This document shows, piece after piece, positions 9,088-17,335 of a DNA stretch of 64,000 nucleotides. Position numbers and translations under genes: made by a program. The notes beneath the pieces are model-generated. The model was not told the DNA's origin. It did not search any database and saw only the letters and a program-made list of their open reading frames with translations. The stretch is from Lachnoclostridium sp. Lineage in GTDB: Bacteria; Bacillota; Clostridia; Lachnospirales; Lachnospiraceae. The stretch is taken from NCBI GenBank assembly GCA_021770065.1, contig JAETRR010000003.1:62001-126000 (forward strand). The letters are read 5' to 3'. Each line of letters begins with the position of its first letter. Within the stretch, counting starts at the first letter, position 1.

Positions 9088-9116
9088 TTGACATTTATAG
9101 AATAATTGTTTAATAT
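9088..9116 (+). promoter_or_regulatory. Promoter of the aldolase-TRAP locus
   Basis: TTGACA (9088-9093) and TAATAT (9111-9116) are separated by exactly 17 bp, with transcription expected to start near 9123. It follows an AT-rich gap from 8865 in which I see no gene. The operator-like AAAACGTTTT lies right at the expected start site. Confidence 0.8.
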
Positions 9117-9124
9117 TTAATCAG

Positions 9125-9134
9125 AAAACGTTTT
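9125..9134 (+). promoter_or_regulatory. LacI/CcpA-type operator candidate
   Basis: AAAACGTTTT is a perfect 10-bp palindrome with the central CG of LacI-family operators, placed over the expected +1 and overlapping the leader before the aldolase ribosome site. The LacI-family gene at 14885 belongs to the same locus and is the obvious candidate. A CcpA cre site is the alternative because the flanks (AG..AT) partly fit it. Confidence 0.55.
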
Positions 9135-9156
9135 ATCGGAGAGGAGGAGTTCATAC

Positions 9157-10074
9157 ATGAAAAAGCTGTATGGGGTTACGGTGGCAATGGTTACCCCGAT
9201 GGACCGCCATGGGAAATTCCTTAAGGAACCTATGGAGCAGCTTACAGAAACACTGATTGCCCGGGGGGTGGACTGTCTGTATCCCTGCGGAACTACCGGA
9301 GAAATGTCACACTTAAGCCTGGAGGAGCGCAAAGAAATTGCGTCTGTTGTTGTAAAAACAGCACGAAACAGGGTGCCGGTGTACATACACGCAGGTGCGG
9401 ATACGCCTGAAAAGACCATAGAACTGGCCCGGCATGCCAGACAGATAGGTGCAGACGGGGTAGGGGTGGTGACACCTGCTTTTCTGCACACAGGCTCCAG
9501 GGAGATGCGGAACTACTATCTGGAGGTGGCAGGAGCCCTGCCCGGGGATTTTCCTGTATATCTCTACAATATTCCCCAGTGTTCGGGCAATGATTTGCTG
9601 TGCGAAGATGTGAAAACGATTTATGAGAATGCGGAGAATGTGGCAGGGATCAAATACAGCTATCTGGATCTTAACAGAACCATGGAGTATCTGAAGGTGG
9701 GGGCTGATTTTTCCGTTCTCCACGGCTGTGACAAAGTGTTTGCAAGCCTCCTGGTGCTGGGATGCCAGGGAACTGTCTCCGGTGTGGCCGGTGTATTTCC
9801 GGAACCCTTTGTGGAGGTGTACCGGGCATACAGGGAAAAGGATCTGGACGGGATGGAGCAATGGCAGAAAATATGCGTGGAAATCTGTGACATTTTAAAA
9901 TGCGGAAGCAATATGGCATATTTCAAAAGCGGTCTGGAGTTCAGAGGAATTCCGGCCGGACATATGCGGAGCCCGCAGATGGATCTGGAGGAACTGGAAA
10001 AGGAAAATCTGTTCTGTATTCTCCGTGATTTCTGCAGGAAATTTCATATTTCGGAGAAACTAACAGAAAACTAG
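9157..10074 (+). CDS. DapA-family (class I) aldolase/lyase
   Basis: A 305-residue (beta/alpha)8 enzyme of the dihydrodipicolinate synthase/N-acetylneuraminate lyase superfamily. These form a Schiff base with a keto acid and catalyse aldol cleavage, condensation or dehydration. Visible are the carboxylate-binding GTTGE at 45-49, catalytic Tyr137 in YLYNIP and Schiff-base Lys166 in AGIKYS. Length is normal. The strong GGAGAGGAGGAG ribosome site fixes the ATG. It is the first gene of the TRAP transporter locus, so a catabolic lyase acting on an imported organic or sugar acid is more likely than lysine synthesis. Exact substrate is unknown. Confidence 0.88.
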   Translation: MKKLYGVTVAMVTPMDRHGKFLKEPMEQLTETLIARGVDCLYPCGTTGEMSHLSLEERKEIASVVVKTARNRVPVYIHAGADTPEKTIELARHARQIGADGVGVVTPAFLHTGSREMRNYYLEVAGALPGDFPVYLYNIPQCSGNDLLCEDVKTIYENAENVAGIKYSYLDLNRTMEYLKVGADFSVLHGCDKVFASLLVLGCQGTVSGVAGVFPEPFVEVYRAYREKDLDGMEQWQKICVEICDILKCGSNMAYFKSGLEFRGIPAGHMRSPQMDLEELEKENLFCILRDFCRKFHISEKLTEN

Positions 10075-10124
10075 GCGATATGTGGTACAGATTCCGGGAA
10101 AGAGGACGATAAGGAGGAGCGGAT

Positions 10125-11516
10125 ATGATTTATAGGGAACCGGCACAGGAAATACCGGTATTTGGAACTTATGATGTAGTGGTTGCCGGAGGAGGTACGG
10201 CGGGAATGATTGCCGGTCTGGGGGCGGCCAGAAGCGGAGCGAAGACGCTGGTAATTGAGCGTATGGGATATCTGGGCGGCCAGTTTACCGGCTTTATGAA
10301 TACTTCGTGGACCTGCAGCGATCAGATAAAGCGCTGTGTAGGCGGAATTGCCTATGAATATTTTCAGAGAATTGAAGAATTAGGCGGTGTGGAAAATCCG
10401 GATTATGACAGAGATGCCTATATTCTGTATGACAGCGAACGTGCCAAATATGCCATTACGGACATGTATGAAAAGGAGGAGAATCTGGACGCCCTGTATC
10501 TTACCATGGTCACAAAAGCCATTATGGAGGGCAGAAAACTTAAGGGCGTGATCATTGAAAACAAATCGGGAAGACAGGCAGTATTCGCGAAGCAGTTTAT
10601 TGACTGTACGGGAGACGCCGATCTTCTGGAATTTTCCGGCTCTCATTATGAAGAACTGGAACCGGAAAATCAGCATCCGGCAAGTCTTATTGCAAAGATC
10701 AGCAATGTGGATGTAGAGAAACTAAAGGAGTATTATGAGGCGCGTCCTAAGCTTCAGAAAGGAGAACGGTATCTTGGGCATCTTCCCCATGCGGGCTTTT
10801 ACGGCTTCAGGCTGGCGGAGGAGCTTGAAGGGATTACGCTTCCGGAAGAACTGGAATATCTCCGGGACTGGTTTATCCTGTTCTACAGCACACCCAATCC
10901 GGGTGAGATGATTTTGAACATGACCGGAACTACGGCTCTTGACGGAACAGATGCGGCGGCGGTCAGCAGAGGGACGGATATGAGCATAAAGAGGATGTGG
11001 CAGGTACTGCCCCTGTTCCGGAAATATGTTCCGGGGTTTGAACATGCGTTTATCGCTGCCACGGCACCGGCTCTGGGAGTCCGGGAGAGCCGCAAGGTAA
11101 TCGGAGGCGTGCGCCTGACCTGTGAAACCATCCTGAATGCACAGAAGTACCCGGACGCGGTGTGCAGCTACCAGTCTCCTCTGGGATATCACACACCGGA
11201 CGGCAAGGACATTACGTTTGCCCGTATGAAACCTGGAACGGCTTATGATATTCCGCTGCGCAGCATGGTTCCGGCGGATGTGGACGGAGTAATTGCGGCC
11301 GGGAGGAATATCAGCGTAGAGTCAAAGGCCTGCGGTTCTACCCGGAGCATGAGTAACTGCATGACATTGGGGCACTGTGCAGGAGTGATTGCAGCCTGGG
11401 CGGCAGAAAATGGCAGAGAAATGAGAGAGATTCCCAATGATACGCTCCGAAGGATTTTAAAAGAACAGGATATTTATTTTGCAGAGGCAGATAACGAAAC
11501 TACAGTGAAAGAATAA
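10125..11516 (+). CDS. FAD-dependent oxidoreductase
   Basis: A 463-residue flavoprotein of the FAD-dependent oxidoreductase family related to PF12831. The N-terminal dinucleotide-binding fold shows YDVVVAGGGTAGMIAG, with the glycine motif at 22-27, followed by VIERMGYLGGQ. The C-terminal part has VDGVIAAGRNIS and a cysteine-containing TRSMSNCMTLGHCAG, both typical of the FAD contact region. No signal peptide. AAGGAGG precedes the ATG. It lies 50 bp after the aldolase and 50 bp before the TRAP binding protein, so it is probably part of the same operon and oxidises or dehydrogenates the imported compound or a breakdown product. Substrate unknown. Confidence 0.85.
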   Translation: MIYREPAQEIPVFGTYDVVVAGGGTAGMIAGLGAARSGAKTLVIERMGYLGGQFTGFMNTSWTCSDQIKRCVGGIAYEYFQRIEELGGVENPDYDRDAYILYDSERAKYAITDMYEKEENLDALYLTMVTKAIMEGRKLKGVIIENKSGRQAVFAKQFIDCTGDADLLEFSGSHYEELEPENQHPASLIAKISNVDVEKLKEYYEARPKLQKGERYLGHLPHAGFYGFRLAEELEGITLPEELEYLRDWFILFYSTPNPGEMILNMTGTTALDGTDAAAVSRGTDMSIKRMWQVLPLFRKYVPGFEHAFIAATAPALGVRESRKVIGGVRLTCETILNAQKYPDAVCSYQSPLGYHTPDGKDITFARMKPGTAYDIPLRSMVPADVDGVIAAGRNISVESKACGSTRSMSNCMTLGHCAGVIAAWAAENGREMREIPNDTLRRILKEQDIYFAEADNETTVKE

Positions 11517-11566
11517 GGAAAAAGCCGGTTTTTCAAAGAAGGACGGCGGGAAAGGAGTAAGTGAAA

Positions 11567-12670
11567 ATGAAAAGGATGTTGGCGCTTTTAATGGTATTTG
11601 TTATGACCGCGGCTATGGCTGCATGCGGAAACGCGGCACAGAATGAAACACCTGATACGGATAAGGCGGCGGAAGATACCCAGACGGAGACAGAAGAAGA
11701 GGAACCTGCGGCAGACAGCGAAGGCGCCGGGGCCGAATATGTGATCCGCTATGCGTTTACCTCGCCCCAGAATTCCCAGGTGGGCAGGATTGCAGAGGGA
11801 TTTAAGGAGCGCGTGGAAGAGCTGTCCGGGGGACGCATCACAGTGGAGATGTATCCGGATGCCCAGCTTGGCGACAAAGCGGCCAATCTGGAAAGTGTGC
11901 GCGCGGGAGAACTGGAGATGTGCGATGCATCTGCTTCCGATATGTCAAGCTACTGTCCCCGGTGGTCTGTGTTTTCCTTCCCCTATATGTTTGACAATTC
12001 CCGTGAAATGTTAGATGTAGTGCGCAGTGAGGAAGTGTTTGAAAAACTGGATGCGGATACTACGGCAGCCGGATTTAAAATTGTGACGTTTGCGGATTTC
12101 GGAAGCAGAAATGTATTTGCCAACAAAGCTATCCGTACACCGGAGGACGCAAAAGGAATCAAGATCCGTGTTATGAATGACCCGATTCTTGCCAAAACCA
12201 TGGAGCTTATGGGGTTCAGTGCTATCAGCCTGGGATGGAGCGAGGTATATACAGCTATGCAGCAGAAAACCATTGACGCGCTGGAACAGAATGAAGCCCT
12301 CTGTGCAGACAATATGCTTTTTGAGGTAGCGAATACCTATTCTTATACAGAGCAGTTCCGGATTCCGGGAATCCAGTATATGAGTGCGAAATTTTTCGAC
12401 AGTCTGCCTGAGGATCTTAAGGAAGCAGTTATACAGGCGGGAATTGAGAATGAAGAGTCTATCTATGAGTGGTTCCCGGAATACAATCAGGCATCCATCG
12501 ATGTGCTGAAGGAGAACGGGGTAGAGTTTGTAGAGGCAGACAAGGAAGCATTTAAAGAGGCTACCGCGTCTATTAAGGACTATTACTTCGGGCTTGATAC
12601 CACACCGGATGATGCACAGGAATTGTACGATGCCATGATGGCTGCCCGTGATGAGGTCCGGGGAGAGTAG
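11567..12670 (+). CDS. TRAP transporter substrate-binding lipoprotein (DctP)
   Basis: About 367 residues. The solute-binding subunit of a tripartite ATP-independent periplasmic-type transporter, here a membrane-anchored lipoprotein. The signal peptide ends in a lipobox AMAAC near residue 20, followed by an acidic low-complexity linker to about 60. The DctP fold contains ADFGSRNVFANKAIRTPED and KGIKIRVMNDPILAKTMELMG, where the Arg in IRVM is the usual carboxylate-binding residue, and SLGWSEVYTAMQQKTIDALEQ. An acid substrate is therefore likely. I prefer ATG 11567, 9 nt from AAAGGAG, over GTG 11561. A hairpin at 12732 separates it from DctQ. Confidence 0.92.
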   Translation: MKRMLALLMVFVMTAAMAACGNAAQNETPDTDKAAEDTQTETEEEEPAADSEGAGAEYVIRYAFTSPQNSQVGRIAEGFKERVEELSGGRITVEMYPDAQLGDKAANLESVRAGELEMCDASASDMSSYCPRWSVFSFPYMFDNSREMLDVVRSEEVFEKLDADTTAAGFKIVTFADFGSRNVFANKAIRTPEDAKGIKIRVMNDPILAKTMELMGFSAISLGWSEVYTAMQQKTIDALEQNEALCADNMLFEVANTYSYTEQFRIPGIQYMSAKFFDSLPEDLKEAVIQAGIENEESIYEWFPEYNQASIDVLKENGVEFVEADKEAFKEATASIKDYYFGLDTTPDDAQELYDAMMAARDEVRGE

Positions 12671-12731
12671 TCAAAAACATACTGTCTTCTGCAAAATAGT
12701 TCAGCTGTCAGAACTGATATGTCTGGTTTCC

Positions 12732-12760
12732 ATGGGGGAAGGCACAGGCTGTTCCCCCAT
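12732..12760 (+). other. Hairpin between dctP and dctQ
   Basis: ATGGGGGAA (12732-12740) pairs perfectly with TTCCCCCAT (12752-12760) around an 11-nt loop. There is no T run after it, so it is not a plain terminator. In operons in which a binding protein is needed in excess, such hairpins protect the 3' end of the upstream message; that role is inferred here from position. Confidence 0.6.
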
Positions 12761-12774
12761 TATAAGGAGAGCAT

Positions 12775-13275
12775 ATGAAAAAGATTATTTCCATTATTCA
12801 TAAACTGGAAGATATTCTGCTTGTTGCTGTACTGGTTTATATTGTAGTGATGGTGCTGCTGGGTGTTGTACTCCGGTATTTCTTTCATTACAGTATCCTG
12901 GGAAGTGATGAGATCATCGGATATCTGGTTGTATTTCTGGGGATGATGGGGTCAGCGGTGACCATCCGGGACGACAGCAACATTTGCCTGGATGCCCTGG
13001 TATCAAAAATACCGAAAGAAAAGCAGAGATATCTCTACGGCCCCATTCAGGCAGCTATTGTTGTAATTTTGATTTTTTATATTTACTGTTCCTGGAATCT
13101 GACAAAATCCCAGGCAGATGTTCTGGCTCCCATGACCCGGATTTCTATGGCATATCCCTATGGCGCCATGACGGTCAGCCTCTGCTTTATGGTCTTTGAA
13201 CAGGTGGTCATGCTGGTGAAAAAGATAAGAGATAAGACGCTGTTCTGGCCTCAGTCCGACTACGAGAACCAGTGA
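12775..13275 (+). CDS. TRAP transporter small permease (DctQ)
   Basis: A 166-residue membrane protein, the 4-helix small subunit of a TRAP transporter. It is mostly hydrophobic: ILLVAVLVYIVVMVLLGVVLRY near 14-35, a second helix around LVVFLGMMGSAVTIRDD, a third near AAIVVILIFYIYC and a fourth near GAMTVSLCFMVFEQVVML. The RYFFHYSILGSDEIIGYLVVFLG stretch is characteristic of DctQ. Length is normal. AAGGAGAG precedes the ATG. It is followed by the 51-bp tandem repeats and not directly by dctM, which is unusual because dctQ and dctM usually overlap or touch. Confidence 0.9.
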   Translation: MKKIISIIHKLEDILLVAVLVYIVVMVLLGVVLRYFFHYSILGSDEIIGYLVVFLGMMGSAVTIRDDSNICLDALVSKIPKEKQRYLYGPIQAAIVVILIFYIYCSWNLTKSQADVLAPMTRISMAYPYGAMTVSLCFMVFEQVVMLVKKIRDKTLFWPQSDYENQ

Positions 13276-13278
13276 AAC

Positions 13279-13473
13279 GGGTATACCTATATGCACAAAA
13301 AGCATGTGCAAATTGAGGAAACACCCTTCGGGTATACCTATATGCACAAAAACCGTGTGCAAATTAAGGAAACACCCTTCGGGTATACCTATATGCACAA
13401 AAAACATGTGCAAATTGAGGAAACACCCTTCGGGTATACCTATATGCACAAAAAGCATGTGCAAATTGAGGAA
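13279..13473 (+). repeat. 51-bp tandem repeat (family D), 3.8 copies
   Basis: Units begin at 13279, 13330, 13381 and 13432, each with GGGTATACCTATATGCACAA. The fourth is cut at 42 bp by the dctM ribosome site. Each unit contains the dyads GGTATACC, TGCACA...TGTGCA and ACCC-TTC-GGGT. Copies differ at only a few bases. 51 is a multiple of 3, so an open frame runs through the array into dctM, but there is no ribosome site for it. A related single unit occurs at 47645. Confidence 0.9.
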
Positions 13474-13488
13474 AGGAGGAAGATAAGA

Positions 13489-14781
13489 ATGCTGGAAACT
13501 ATAATTCTGATAGGCCTCATGTTTCTGCTTATTTTTGTGGGAGTGCCTATCTGCTTTGCTTTTGCGGGAGTAAGTGTAGTCGGTCTGCTTCTGATAGGCA
13601 ACAATCCTATTAACGTGATTCCCCAGGGACTGTTCGGGGGAATGAATTCTTTTACAATCCTAGCGATTCCCTTTTTTGTGTTTGCGGGAGAGCTTATGAA
13701 TTACGGCGGCATTACCAAAAGGCTGGTGCGCTTTTCCACCCTGCTCATCGGGCGGATGAAGGCCAGCCTGGCCCAGGTAAATATTGTGGCCAGTATGTTC
13801 TTCGGCGGTATTACCGGATCGGCTGTGGCAGATACATCTTCCGTGGGCGGAATGCTGATTCCGGCCATGATAGAGGAGGGGTATGACCCGGATTTTTCCG
13901 TTGCAGTGACGGCTTCTTCTTCCGTAATCGGACCGATTATTCCGCCCTCCATTGTGATGGTAGTCTATGGAGCTACGGTAAGCACATCCATCGGAGCCAT
14001 GTTTCTTGGAGGAATCATTCCGGGAATCCTGGTAGGACTTGCCCTTATGACGGTTGTTGCCCTTATGGCACGGAAACATGATTTTCCCAGAAGGACAGAG
14101 CGGTTTTCCGGAAAAGAGGCAGTGGAAATAGTCCTGGCCGCAATTTTCCCCATGGGAATGCCGCTGATTATTTTAGGCGGAATCCTGTCGGGTATCTTTA
14201 CCCCCAGTGAAGCCGGTGCCGTCTCTGCAGCCTATTCTCTGGTGGTAGGAGCTTTTATTACCCGTGGACAGATTTTTAAAGCAATTCCCCGGATGCTTTT
14301 AAAAACGGCCAAGACAACGGCAGGTATTCTCTTTATTATGGGAAATGCCATGATTATCAGCCGGATTTTCGCGTATCTGCGTGTACAGCAGAGCCTGGGG
14401 CTGTTTGTGAGTACTTATCTGAATAATAAAATCCTGTTTCTTGTCTTTGTGAATATTCTTCTTCTGTTTATGGGAATGTTTATGGAAGGGAGCGCTACTA
14501 TCATTCTCCTGGCTCCGATTCTGGCCCCTATTGCCGCGTCTCTTGGAATCCATCCCGTTCAGTTCGGGCTTATTATGTGCATGAATGCTGTAATCGGAAA
14601 TGCCACACCGCCTGTGGGGGTCTGCCTGTTTATCGGATGCGATATCGGGAGAATTAAGCTGTGGGAGGGGGCGAAAAAGATAGCACCCTTTATACTGGCG
14701 GAGATCCTGGTTCTTTTGATGGTATCCTATATTCCTGCACTCACCACGTTTCTGCCAAAAGCAGCCGGCCTGATTAAGTAA
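13489..14781 (+). CDS. TRAP transporter large permease (DctM)
   Basis: 430 residues, the usual size of the 12-helix large subunit that carries out ion-coupled transport. It starts MLETIILIGLMFLLIFVGVPICFAFAG and contains FVFAGELMNYGGIT, FGGITGSAVADTSSVGGMLIP, SSSVIGPIIPPSIVMV, GIFTPSEAGAVSA and NAVIGNATPPVGVCLF, all characteristic of DctM. ATG 13489 is chosen because AGGAGG (13474-13479) lies 9 nt upstream. A longer in-frame version exists only because the 51-bp repeat array is open in this frame. The transporter, with its DctP carrying the conserved Arg, should import an organic or sugar acid. Confidence 0.95.
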   Translation: MLETIILIGLMFLLIFVGVPICFAFAGVSVVGLLLIGNNPINVIPQGLFGGMNSFTILAIPFFVFAGELMNYGGITKRLVRFSTLLIGRMKASLAQVNIVASMFFGGITGSAVADTSSVGGMLIPAMIEEGYDPDFSVAVTASSSVIGPIIPPSIVMVVYGATVSTSIGAMFLGGIIPGILVGLALMTVVALMARKHDFPRRTERFSGKEAVEIVLAAIFPMGMPLIILGGILSGIFTPSEAGAVSAAYSLVVGAFITRGQIFKAIPRMLLKTAKTTAGILFIMGNAMIISRIFAYLRVQQSLGLFVSTYLNNKILFLVFVNILLLFMGMFMEGSATIILLAPILAPIAASLGIHPVQFGLIMCMNAVIGNATPPVGVCLFIGCDIGRIKLWEGAKKIAPFILAEILVLLMVSYIPALTTFLPKAAGLIK

Positions 14782-14809
14782 ATGCAGGGGGAAGGAACAG
14801 TATCTTGAA

Positions 14810-14838
14810 TTGACAATTTTCGGAATATATTATATCCT
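14810..14838 (+). promoter_or_regulatory. Possible promoter of the LacI-type gene
   Basis: TTGACA at 14810-14815 is followed by TATCCT at 14833-14838 (17-bp spacer); TATATC at 14831 is an alternative. It lies between dctM and the regulator, so the regulator may be transcribed both from the operon and on its own. Confidence 0.45.
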
Positions 14839-14884
14839 AAGAAATGGAAAAAAGTAATTTTATGATTACATTCGGGTTGAACTT

Positions 14885-15889
14885 ATGGTTACAATAAAAG
14901 ATGTTGCAAAAAGGGCAGGGGTGTCTATTGCCACTGTTTCCAGAATCATCAATGGCGCGGACAATGTGGGGGAACAGTATCGGACTGCAGTCCGGCAGGC
15001 CATTGAGGAGCTGGATTATCAGCCCAACGCAGCTGCCCAGTCTATGAAGAAGCGCACATTCCGGACCATCGGAATGGTGATGTCGGATTTCTCTGTCCCT
15101 TTTTTTGAAAAAATTCTGAAGCAGATTGAACGGGCTTACAGAAACAACGGGAATCTGGTTCTGTTTGTGAATACATATGAAGATCCGGAGATTGAAAAAA
15201 AGGGAATCCAGTTTATGGTGGAGAAACAGGCAGATGTGCTGGTGATTGCATCCACGGGAAAGAACGAAGATTATCTGGCGCGCCTGCAGGAACGGGGAAT
15301 GTCGATTATTTTTATTGACAGGCGATCCCGGGATCATCCCTTTCCGTCTATTTATGTGGATAAGCGGACGGCCATGTATCAGGTGCTGGAATATCTGACA
15401 CAGATGGGTCACGAGGAGATTGCGTTTATTACCGGCCCCAGACATCTGTCTACAAACTATGACCGTTATAGCGGCGCATCGGATTTCTTTTATGAAAAGC
15501 TGCTGGATCCTGGAAAAATGCGGTATTTTTTCGGGGAGTTTTCAGAGGAATACGGTTATTCTGTCATGGAGGAGCTGATTAAAAGGGGAAATCTTCCCAC
15601 CGCTGTTCTTGTAGGAAGCGCCATTCTGGCATCGGGAGTAATCCTGTGCTGTAAAGATCGGGGTATCCGGATTCCGGAGGATATTTCTCTGGTGTCCTTT
15701 GGAGACCTGGCCTGCGGAAAGCTGATTGAACCGCGTCTGACTTATGTGTATGACGGGCATAAGGAGATAGGGAAGAGTCTGATAGACATGATCCAGACAT
15801 CCTTTTATCAGCCCCTGGAGCGGAAAAATATTGTACTTCAGCCGGAGCTGGTAATCCAGCAGTCGGTGGGGAAGGTTGAGAGAATATAG
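14885..15889 (+). CDS. LacI family transcriptional regulator
   Basis: A 334-residue repressor-type protein. The N-terminal helix-turn-helix and hinge are clear: TIKDVAKRAGVSIATVSRIIN at 3-23 and YQPNAAAQSMKKRTFRTIGMV, with the Asn-Ala residues that open the minor groove at the central CG step. The rest is a periplasmic-binding-protein-like effector domain with FIDRRSRDHPFPSIYVD and GHEEIAFITGP. The ATG has no clear ribosome site upstream, which is odd for this genome. Its place within the TRAP locus suggests that it senses the imported compound and acts at AAAACGTTTT near 9130. A terminator follows at 15899. Confidence 0.92.
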   Translation: MVTIKDVAKRAGVSIATVSRIINGADNVGEQYRTAVRQAIEELDYQPNAAAQSMKKRTFRTIGMVMSDFSVPFFEKILKQIERAYRNNGNLVLFVNTYEDPEIEKKGIQFMVEKQADVLVIASTGKNEDYLARLQERGMSIIFIDRRSRDHPFPSIYVDKRTAMYQVLEYLTQMGHEEIAFITGPRHLSTNYDRYSGASDFFYEKLLDPGKMRYFFGEFSEEYGYSVMEELIKRGNLPTAVLVGSAILASGVILCCKDRGIRIPEDISLVSFGDLACGKLIEPRLTYVYDGHKEIGKSLIDMIQTSFYQPLERKNIVLQPELVIQQSVGKVERI

Positions 15890-15898
15890 CGGAATCTT

Positions 15899-15937
15899 AA
15901 AAGCCCAGCCTCTTTTTCGGATGAGCCGGGCTTTTTT
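15899..15937 (+). terminator. Terminator after the LacI-type gene
   Basis: AAAAGCCC (15899-15906) pairs with GGGCTTTT (15928-15935), extended by GC pairs inside, and continues into six T. The ceramidase-like gene 90 bp downstream then needs readthrough or its own promoter. Confidence 0.85.
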
Positions 15938-16028
15938 GTGCAAAAAGGAATGCCATTTGCCGCAATGCGGATGCGAGTATGATGAAGACAGCGATTATAT
16001 AGAAAAGTATCAGTAGAGGAATAAAGCC

Positions 16029-17318
16029 ATGGAAATAGGATACGCAAAGGAAATTATAACCCCTCCGTTCCCCGTATATCTTGCGGGATACGCGGGAAAG
16101 AGACTGGCAGAGGAAGCCCATGATGATTTGTATGTAAAAGTAATTCTGGTAAAACTCAGGGAAGAAGTATACGGAATCATCAGTTATGACCTGATCGGTA
16201 TAGATCATCTGCTGACAGGCAGACTGGATCCGGAACTGAGAACTCTTGGACTGGATCCGGGGAAATTCCTTGCAGCAGCTACCCATACCCATTCGGGCCC
16301 GGCCGGAATTCTAAAGACCAGTGAAGGGCTGTTAAAAGGAACGGATTACATATTCGGTACAGAAAACAGTGAACTGATAGAAAGCATTGTGCACAAGACC
16401 ATACAGGCCGTAAAGTATGCCCTTAAGTCCTGCCGGGAAGGAAAAATCCGGATTGCCAGAGGGAGCATAAGCGGTGTGGGAAAAAACCGGAATGACAGCA
16501 GCCGGAAGGGAAATGAGGATATACTTGCGGCAGAGCTTCAGAGCCGGGATCGTGCACCGGTGCTTCTGGTACATTATGCCTGCCATCCGACGGTTCTGGA
16601 TCATGAAAACTTAAAGCTGTCCGCTGACTTTCCCGGAGCCCTGGATGAAATAATGTCTCAAAAGGGCTATGCTTTTACGCTTTATCTGAACGGAAGCTGT
16701 GGTGATATCTCTACCCGGTTTACCAGACAGGGGAAGGGATTCCCGGAAGTGGGACGCTATGGCGGCCTTCTGGCAGAGAAGACAGAGCAGCTGTTAAAAG
16801 AAGCCAGGGAAATACAGATTGAAAAGATTGAGACCGGAAGCCTTACGGCAGTTCTGAAACTGAAAAAACCGGAGGATCCCCGCAAGGCCGCAGAGCACCT
16901 TCGGATATGCCGGGATAACCTTGAGCGGGCTTTAGAGGAGGGCATCCGGGGAGCAGAACTGCGCCTGCTGAAGGCGCAGCTGGAAGGGGCGCAGGCAAAT
17001 CTGAACTATGCCGGGCATGGATCAGAGCAGGAAAACCAGCCGGTAACTGTCTCTCTCTGGCAGATAAATCAGGATATATTCGCAGGAATTCCGGGAGAGC
17101 TTTTTTCCGAATTGTCTAATCCCTTACAGAACGGGCGGATGCATTTCGCAGGCTATGCAGGCGGCTACCTGGGGTATTTTGCAGATAAAGCAGCCTATGA
17201 CAGCCTGAATTACGAAGCCTTAAGCAGCCCCTTTGAAAGAGGGCAGGCGGAGGTTCTGATGGGGGAGATTGAAAAGGCAGTTAAAACCGGAATCTCCGGT
17301 GCCGGCAGTGAGAGATGA
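16029..17318 (+). CDS. Neutral/alkaline ceramidase-like hydrolase
   Basis: A 429-residue protein related to the N-terminal catalytic domain of neutral/alkaline non-lysosomal ceramidases (PF04734), zinc amidohydrolases. Family signatures are GYAKEIITPPFPVYLAGY near the start, AATHTHSGPAGI at 83-94 with His86 and His88 as likely zinc ligands, HYACHPTVLDHENLKLSADFPG, and LNGSCGDIS. There is no signal peptide and it is shorter than true ceramidases of about 650-750 residues, lacking the C-terminal immunoglobulin-like domain. It is therefore probably a cytosolic hydrolase of a small amide or ester, not a lipid enzyme. It stands beside the TRAP locus and may complete that pathway; the substrate is unknown. 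Confidence 0.8.
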   Translation: MEIGYAKEIITPPFPVYLAGYAGKRLAEEAHDDLYVKVILVKLREEVYGIISYDLIGIDHLLTGRLDPELRTLGLDPGKFLAAATHTHSGPAGILKTSEGLLKGTDYIFGTENSELIESIVHKTIQAVKYALKSCREGKIRIARGSISGVGKNRNDSSRKGNEDILAAELQSRDRAPVLLVHYACHPTVLDHENLKLSADFPGALDEIMSQKGYAFTLYLNGSCGDISTRFTRQGKGFPEVGRYGGLLAEKTEQLLKEAREIQIEKIETGSLTAVLKLKKPEDPRKAAEHLRICRDNLERALEEGIRGAELRLLKAQLEGAQANLNYAGHGSEQENQPVTVSLWQINQDIFAGIPGELFSELSNPLQNGRMHFAGYAGGYLGYFADKAAYDSLNYEALSSPFERGQAEVLMGEIEKAVKTGISGAGSER

Positions 17319-17335
17319 GGGGCGGATTTTTATAT

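Noticed and set aside
13279-13473. CRISPR array
   Set aside because: The units are head-to-tail without variable spacers, and no cas genes are present.
13291-13488. N-terminal extension of DctM made of four copies of a 17-residue repeat (MHKKHVQIEETPFGYTY)
   Set aside because: It is the 51-bp intergenic repeat read in frame. The first ATG has no ribosome site, while AGGAGG precedes ATG 13489, which gives a DctM of normal length.
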